Assembly: GCA_903862805.1 (NCBI GenBank)
Contig: CAIOZP010000535.1
Coordinates: 1 to 9,154 of the forward strand
Length of the DNA: 9,154 nt
Direction of reading: 5' to 3'
Origin: an uncultured Fibrobacterota bacterium
GTDB lineage: Bacteria; Fibrobacterota; Chitinivibrionia; Chitinivibrionales; CAIOZP01
Under the pieces are notes generated by a model that worked only from the letters and a program-made list of their open reading frames with translations, ran no database searches and had not been told where the DNA came from. Numbering within the stretch: position 1 is the stretch's first letter; each line of letters begins with the position of its first letter. Both the position numbers and the translations under genes were made by a program. Below are positions 5,285 through 9,154 of the stretch, piece after piece.

Positions 5285-6406
5285 ATGATTACAGATATTC
5301 TGGATGGCTATAACAATCAGATCGATCAGCTTGCCGCGATTTTTTCGGGTAAGTCGCCGCGGTTGAAAGTGCTTGCTCCGTCGCGTGCCTCAAGCGCCGG
5401 TTTTGCTGCCTATGTCGAAAAGCTGAGAGCTGTTTTCTGGCAGCATAAGCCGGCCATTGAAATCGGTGAATACATCGGTTCGGGTGGTTTCGCAGATGTG
5501 TTTCTTGCATCATCAGAATATGAAAACTTTCATGACTTCGTCATAAAAATTCTCAAACCGGGGTTGCTTAAAAAACGTTCAGGCCGAAACATCGCATCGT
5601 TCGACGAAGAAATGCGCATCAAGGATCTAAAAAAACGTTTCACCAACGAATCCTATGTTCAATGGGCGCTTTCCAACTCATTGATCGAAACTGTTTCGCA
5701 AAGCGTGGTGCGTGTTTTTGATCATGGCGCGTATGATTCTAAAACCAATTTCAATTTCATTGTGATGGAAAGACTCGGATCCACTCTGCGTAATTACATC
5801 GACAGAAGAAGAGACATCCCCGACAACCATCAAGAGCGGCTTTTTAAATCAGTTCTTATTACCCGTATCGCAGAACTTATCCGCAATGTTCATATTGAGG
5901 GTGTAATTCACCGTGACATCAAACCGGAGAACATTCTCTTTGCTGCCGCCGAAAAAAATATCGAAGACGTGATTAATAATCCGCTTGATTGGATCGACAA
6001 ACTGTTGCCGGTAAGAATCGGCGACTTTGGTACCGTGCGCTGGATGCGATCATCGACCTCGCGTTACGATGCGATAATAATCGGATCCCAGTATTACATG
6101 TCGCCGGAACAGATTTTCACCCCTGGGCAAATCGACATGCGGACAGACGTTTACTCCTTCGGTGTCGTCGCGTACGAAATTCTTTTCGGCGCACATCCGA
6201 AAACCATTACACACGTTCCAGGAACAAACCTGCTTGTCAGACTTGCACATGATCAACCGGAACAGCGTACACCTCCTGATGGCTTTGAAGAGTTGTATGG
6301 CATCATCATGCAATGCATGGCGCCTTTGCATAAACGCTGGCAGACCATGCAGGAGGTTCTCACGGAGCTTCGCGGCTTCTGTTCAACATTGAATTATCAT
6401 GATTGA
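5285..6406 (+). CDS. Soluble Hanks-type serine/threonine protein kinase
   Basis: A 373-residue eukaryotic-like kinase predicted to transfer ATP phosphate to Ser/Thr of partner proteins. All core motifs are present: glycine loop GEYIGSGGFADVF (61-73), ATP-anchoring lysine in VIKIL (K88), a likely helix-C glutamate (E122), catalytic loop HRDIKPEN (209-216, base D211), DFG (247-249), SPE in place of APE (273-275) and DVYSFG (288-293). HRD makes it an RD kinase, with SSTS (256-259) in the activation segment as candidate autophosphorylation sites. Oddities are a 60-residue N-terminal extension, a long basic segment between K88 and helix C, and about 31 residues from N216 to D247, some 18 more than in protein kinase A. 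There is no transmembrane helix, PASTA or other sensor domain, so it is cytoplasmic and may be controlled by a partner. The next gene overlaps its stop. No phosphatase gene is nearby. Confidence 0.94.
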   Translation: MITDILDGYNNQIDQLAAIFSGKSPRLKVLAPSRASSAGFAAYVEKLRAVFWQHKPAIEIGEYIGSGGFADVFLASSEYENFHDFVIKILKPGLLKKRSGRNIASFDEEMRIKDLKKRFTNESYVQWALSNSLIETVSQSVVRVFDHGAYDSKTNFNFIVMERLGSTLRNYIDRRRDIPDNHQERLFKSVLITRIAELIRNVHIEGVIHRDIKPENILFAAAEKNIEDVINNPLDWIDKLLPVRIGDFGTVRWMRSSTSRYDAIIIGSQYYMSPEQIFTPGQIDMRTDVYSFGVVAYEILFGAHPKTITHVPGTNLLVRLAHDQPEQRTPPDGFEELYGIIMQCMAPLHKRWQTMQEVLTELRGFCSTLNYHD

Positions 6407-6479
6407 CTGCGCGATACCAATTGCAACTGAACCGCTCTTCTTACATTTCCGACGAGACTGCTATGGTTTTCCCGAATAG
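6399..6479 (+). other. Short alternative frame: possible true N-terminus of the kinase-linked gene
   Basis: ATG 6399 overlaps the end of the kinase and opens a 26-codon frame (MIDCAIPIATEPLFLHFRRD and onward to GFPE) ending at TAG 6477-6479. By hand count, GC by codon position over 6403-6480 fits this frame slightly better than the TTG-started frame. A one-base shift near the TTTTCCC run (6467-6473) would join it to the long frame at NSFRYVIP. It could be a sequencing indel, a real frameshift or chance. It is recorded as an alternative to the TTG start, not as a separate gene. Confidence 0.3.
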
Positions 6480-7944
6480 TTTCAGATATGTAATTCCAAC
6501 GTTTTTCGCATTTGTCAATGCCACCAACGCAGAAATGCCGCGGTTCTACCGCATCGCAGATATGATCCCCGACACTACCTCATCGTTTGGAAAAGCTCAC
6601 GGACTTGACTGCGAAATCTTTGGAAGCCGGTACTTTATCCAGCACCATGACACAAGCTACGGAAGATTCGACAGCGACAAAGGAATTGATGCAAAATGGA
6701 ATTTCAACAAAACAGTTTCATCGTCGAAAACATCCGACACAATCTGTACCTCTGCCGACTTTTCCGGAAGCTCCCGCAGTTTTGGACCGGTTCAAGGTGC
6801 GTCTTCAAAATCAACATTCACCGATTCCGGAATCGACTCAACACTTCAGACCGATGCCCAAGGATTACGGCTCGCATGTTCGGCAGCGCGTGCACATGGC
6901 TGGAGAACCGTACCGGAAATTTTGCCCCTGCACGCCTCGATCTCTGCCGAAACATTTGGTAGCGGTTCATGGTACCGCATAAAGAAGCATGATCCGATCG
7001 CCCCCGACACCGAACTTAGCTCTGAAGGCATTTCGATAATGAACGCCACATGGCAGGAAGGCTACATCGGTGCAAGTGCGTCGGCAAGTCTGACTCTCGG
7101 CAGATGTACTGATCTCATGCCGCTGATACGAGCACTCTGGTTCGAAAAACGTCTTTTGCGCATCGAAGCCTGCGAATTTCCTCTTTCGGAAAAAACAGTG
7201 GTTAAATTGTCCGAGCTTTGCGCAATGCGTCGAGGTTCTGTTCTTCGCCATGACAGCGCTGTTGCAGCCTTTAAGCATTCTGTAGATTCACTGCTCTTGA
7301 CTGACGGCTCGGTACATAGACAGAGCCTGCACCTGATCTCGCCGTTTGACATAAGGAGAATCATGCTTACAGACCTTGTGCCAATGCAGCGTGGCATTTA
7401 TTGCGCTTTGAATGTTGATGCAGAAGCCGCGTTCGACGCAAGGCGGATAATCAAAACATGGACTATTCATGACTATGCCTCGCATAAAGATATTCATGTA
7501 ACCGACACCTATTTTCCACGCAACATCCGAATCGGATTCGATGGGAATGCCTCGCGCCCTGTCAATCAGTTCGTCTGGCTTTCTCTCTCCTCGGAAAAAG
7601 ACATATACCGCGGAGGAGACGTAACAGACTCTGCATCATTTGAACGAAGTTTCAGGAATCTCTCAATGAAACCGGAAGAATTTGAAGGCGCAACTTCCGT
7701 GCGTTTTGTTCCTATTCAGGAAATTCAGTTTGAATTTACCGTTGCAGAAGCGCCAATGATTGTTCTACTTCCGCGATCGTTGCCTCATTTTTTTGAAGCA
7801 GTAGTTCACCTCAATTTCGAAGACTTCATAACATCCGATATTTCAGCCTCATGGAGAACGCCTTCCGGATCAGCCGGAGCCATCCTTGATCCGCCACTGC
7901 GCGAAGGTTTTGAGGCGCGACTTTGCGTAAGAAGAATCTTCTGA
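6403..7944 (+). CDS. Conserved-looking hypothetical protein coupled to the kinase
   Basis: A 513-codon open frame whose product I do not recognise. It has no signal peptide, clear membrane helix or catalytic motif. Residues 103-150 are a Ser/Thr-rich stretch (22 of 48 residues). About 185-513 is mixed alpha/beta in character, with GSWYRIKKHDP, LMPLIRALWFEKRLLRIEA, RPVNQFVWLSLSSEKDIYRG and a C-terminal half rich in beta-like segments. The only frame-compatible starts are TTG 6403, overlapping the kinase stop as TTGA, or later ATGs at 6463 (residue 21) and 6535. None has a Shine-Dalgarno, so translation probably depends on coupling. Position-specific GC is typical of coding for 7141-7440 but abnormal around 6690-6900, where the other two plus-strand frames are also open. 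Context suggests a substrate, adaptor or effector of the kinase, which is inference. The gene is very likely real; the exact N-terminus is uncertain. Confidence 0.8.
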   Translation: MTARYQLQLNRSSYISDETAMVFPNSFRYVIPTFFAFVNATNAEMPRFYRIADMIPDTTSSFGKAHGLDCEIFGSRYFIQHHDTSYGRFDSDKGIDAKWNFNKTVSSSKTSDTICTSADFSGSSRSFGPVQGASSKSTFTDSGIDSTLQTDAQGLRLACSAARAHGWRTVPEILPLHASISAETFGSGSWYRIKKHDPIAPDTELSSEGISIMNATWQEGYIGASASASLTLGRCTDLMPLIRALWFEKRLLRIEACEFPLSEKTVVKLSELCAMRRGSVLRHDSAVAAFKHSVDSLLLTDGSVHRQSLHLISPFDIRRIMLTDLVPMQRGIYCALNVDAEAAFDARRIIKTWTIHDYASHKDIHVTDTYFPRNIRIGFDGNASRPVNQFVWLSLSSEKDIYRGGDVTDSASFERSFRNLSMKPEEFEGATSVRFVPIQEIQFEFTVAEAPMIVLLPRSLPHFFEAVVHLNFEDFITSDISASWRTPSGSAGAILDPPLREGFEARLCVRRIF

Positions 7945-7949
7945 ACAAC

Positions 7950-7982
7950 AAAAAAGGCCGAGCCGCAATAACAGCCCAGCCC
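7950..7982 (-). terminator. Intrinsic terminator of the flagellin gene
   Basis: Read on the minus strand, GGCTGGGCTG and CGGCTCGGCC form ten pairs (three G-U wobbles) around the loop TTATTG, followed at once by six T (7955-7950). It begins about 23 bases after the flagellin stop. On the plus strand the three wobbles become A-C mismatches and there is no T tail, so it acts for flagellin and not for the convergent 6403-7944 gene. Confidence 0.87.
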
Positions 7983-8004
7983 AAATAATCAATCCTGCGT
8001 CAAT

Positions 8005-9144
8005 TTACTGAAGCAGTTTCAGCACGCTGTTCTGAAGCGTATTTGCCTGTGCAAGCATCGCCGTAGATGAGCTCATAAGAATCTGGTTTTTTGTCAGAAC
8101 CGCAGTTTCCGAAGCAAAATCCACATCTCTTATTGCACTCTCTGCCGACTGCTGATTGATGATCGAAACCTGCAAATTACTCAAGGTGTGCTGAAGAGAA
8201 TTCGTCTGCGCGCCAATGAACGAACGCATCTGATTGACACGCGCAAGTCCTGTGGGATCGCTCAGTGTACCATTGAAAGTAAATCCCTGTGTTGCAGAAG
8301 TCGGGCTTTGTCCATCAATTAACTGAAGCAATGTTCCAAGCTTCGCCTGAATATTCGCATAGTTGGCGGCGTGAAGCGGATCAGCTGCGCCCGTTGCATC
8401 AACCATGGAAAATGCATTAGTAGCGGATACACCATAAAGCGTATCGTTAGCTTCGCCAGTATATGCCATATCCGTAGTAAGGAGGCCATCCGCATCCATT
8501 TGGCCGAATTTGATAGTCATGAAGTTTGGTGCAGCATTGCCATATTCTGATGTACCGCCGCCCGTAGGATCATATGCTGCATTATCTGCAGCTGTCACAT
8601 CGGCTCCTGTCATGATATCGAAATAGTGCCCGCTACCCACCTCTGTTGCTCCAAGTGGCTGAGCTCCGCCGAGCTGGCTCAAATTTGTGACCGTGCTTGG
8701 GTCGGCTCCAGCGGCAGTACCTTCGCCGCTAATACCAAAAATTCTCATTCCATTGAAATTAGTTACATTAGCAATTCGATCAAGCTCAGATGTCAGCTGC
8801 CCGAATTCAGTGCCCATGTAATCGCGTTCAGTTTGTGTGTAGGTGTCGTTCATAGCCTGAACGACAAGCTCGCGCATACGCTGAAGGATGGAAGACTGCT
8901 CGTTCAAAGCACCATCGGCAATATTAAGAAGTGAAATTGCATCTTGAGTGTTTTTCGCTGCCTGAGTTGAGCCCAAAACCTCTTTGCGCAGGTTTTCGGA
9001 AACTCCAAGGCCAGCAGCATCATCCGAGGCATTGTTGATGCGAAGTCCGGTTGAGAGTTTCATCAACGACGAACTTACAGCATTCCCTGCCGCGCCATTG
9101 GCATTGGCAGCATACATTGCTGAAATGTTGTGGTTGATTCTCAT
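8005..9144 (-). CDS. fliC: Flagellin, flagellar filament subunit
   Basis: A complete 379-residue flagellin, exported through the flagellar type III apparatus and polymerised into the filament. The conserved N-terminal D0/D1 part covers about 1-140: MRINHNISAM, SSSLMKLSTGLRINNASDDAAGL, LQRMRELVVQAMND (87-100) and NFNGMRIF. The variable surface region runs from about 141 to 285 and is Gly/Ala/Thr/Asp-rich. The C-terminal D1/D0 part begins near 300 and includes AESAIRDVDFASETA, KNQIL and AMLAQANTLQNSVLKLLQ. The QRxREL motif recognised by Toll-like receptor 5 in Salmonella-type flagellins is intact. GAQTNSLQHT replaces the usual GAxQNRLExT in the C-terminal D1 helix. ATG 9144 is the family start, and only ten upstream bases (starting GGATG on the minus strand) are in the window, so the promoter is not visible. 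Its own terminator follows. It shows that the organism is flagellated. Confidence 0.97.
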   Translation of the reverse strand: MRINHNISAMYAANANGAAGNAVSSSLMKLSTGLRINNASDDAAGLGVSENLRKEVLGSTQAAKNTQDAISLLNIADGALNEQSSILQRMRELVVQAMNDTYTQTERDYMGTEFGQLTSELDRIANVTNFNGMRIFGISGEGTAAGADPSTVTNLSQLGGAQPLGATEVGSGHYFDIMTGADVTAADNAAYDPTGGGTSEYGNAAPNFMTIKFGQMDADGLLTTDMAYTGEANDTLYGVSATNAFSMVDATGAADPLHAANYANIQAKLGTLLQLIDGQSPTSATQGFTFNGTLSDPTGLARVNQMRSFIGAQTNSLQHTLSNLQVSIINQQSAESAIRDVDFASETAVLTKNQILMSSSTAMLAQANTLQNSVLKLLQ

Positions 9145-9154
9145 ACCAACATCC

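Noticed and set aside
8626..8934. 102-codon plus-strand frame opposite flagellin
   Set aside because: It is antisense to the conserved D1 helices of flagellin and has no independent coding support.

Overview
The window looks like a chromosomal segment of a motile, Gram-negative bacterium of the Fibrobacterota lineage. The main clue is a full-length TIGR02147 (DUF4423) protein, a family expanded in Fibrobacter and its relatives. It is coupled to a surface lipoprotein of a style common in that phylum. A complete flagellin argues against Fibrobacter itself, which is not flagellated, and fits flagellated relatives such as the Chitinivibrio/Chitinispirillum group. This placement is inference from gene content, not a database match.

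Layout. At the left edge (1-74, minus) is the start of an unidentified gene. It diverges from a two-gene plus-strand operon: a TIGR02147 HTH-like regulator (228-1058) and an overlapping lipoprotein with two Ig/CnaB-like modules and a C-terminal jelly-roll carbohydrate-binding-like domain (1052-2524). A hairpin at 2565-2592 probably ends this operon. The gap 2525-2859 holds that hairpin, a cluster of short TGCCGAA repeats, a weak promoter candidate and a leader hairpin. Next is a 771-residue exported coiled-coil protein (2860-5175) with tandem repeats and two C-terminal helical repeats. After a 109-base gap comes a soluble Hanks-type Ser/Thr kinase (5285-6406), whose stop codon overlaps the start of an unrecognised 513-codon frame (6403-7944). 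Facing them on the minus strand is flagellin (8005-9144), with a strand-specific intrinsic terminator at 7950-7982 in the convergent gap.

How the parts may work together. The regulator and lipoprotein are translationally coupled and form one unit, probably regulation plus a cell-surface protein. The kinase and the gene after it form a second coupled unit, possibly a kinase with its substrate or effector. The coiled-coil protein stands alone or reads into the kinase, since no strong terminator is visible between them. Flagellin is transcribed independently, with its promoter outside the window.

The least explained parts are the kinase-linked gene, whose reading frame is unclear near its start and at about 6690-6900, and the repetitive exported coiled-coil protein. 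No tRNA, rRNA, CRISPR array, insertion sequence or phage gene was seen.
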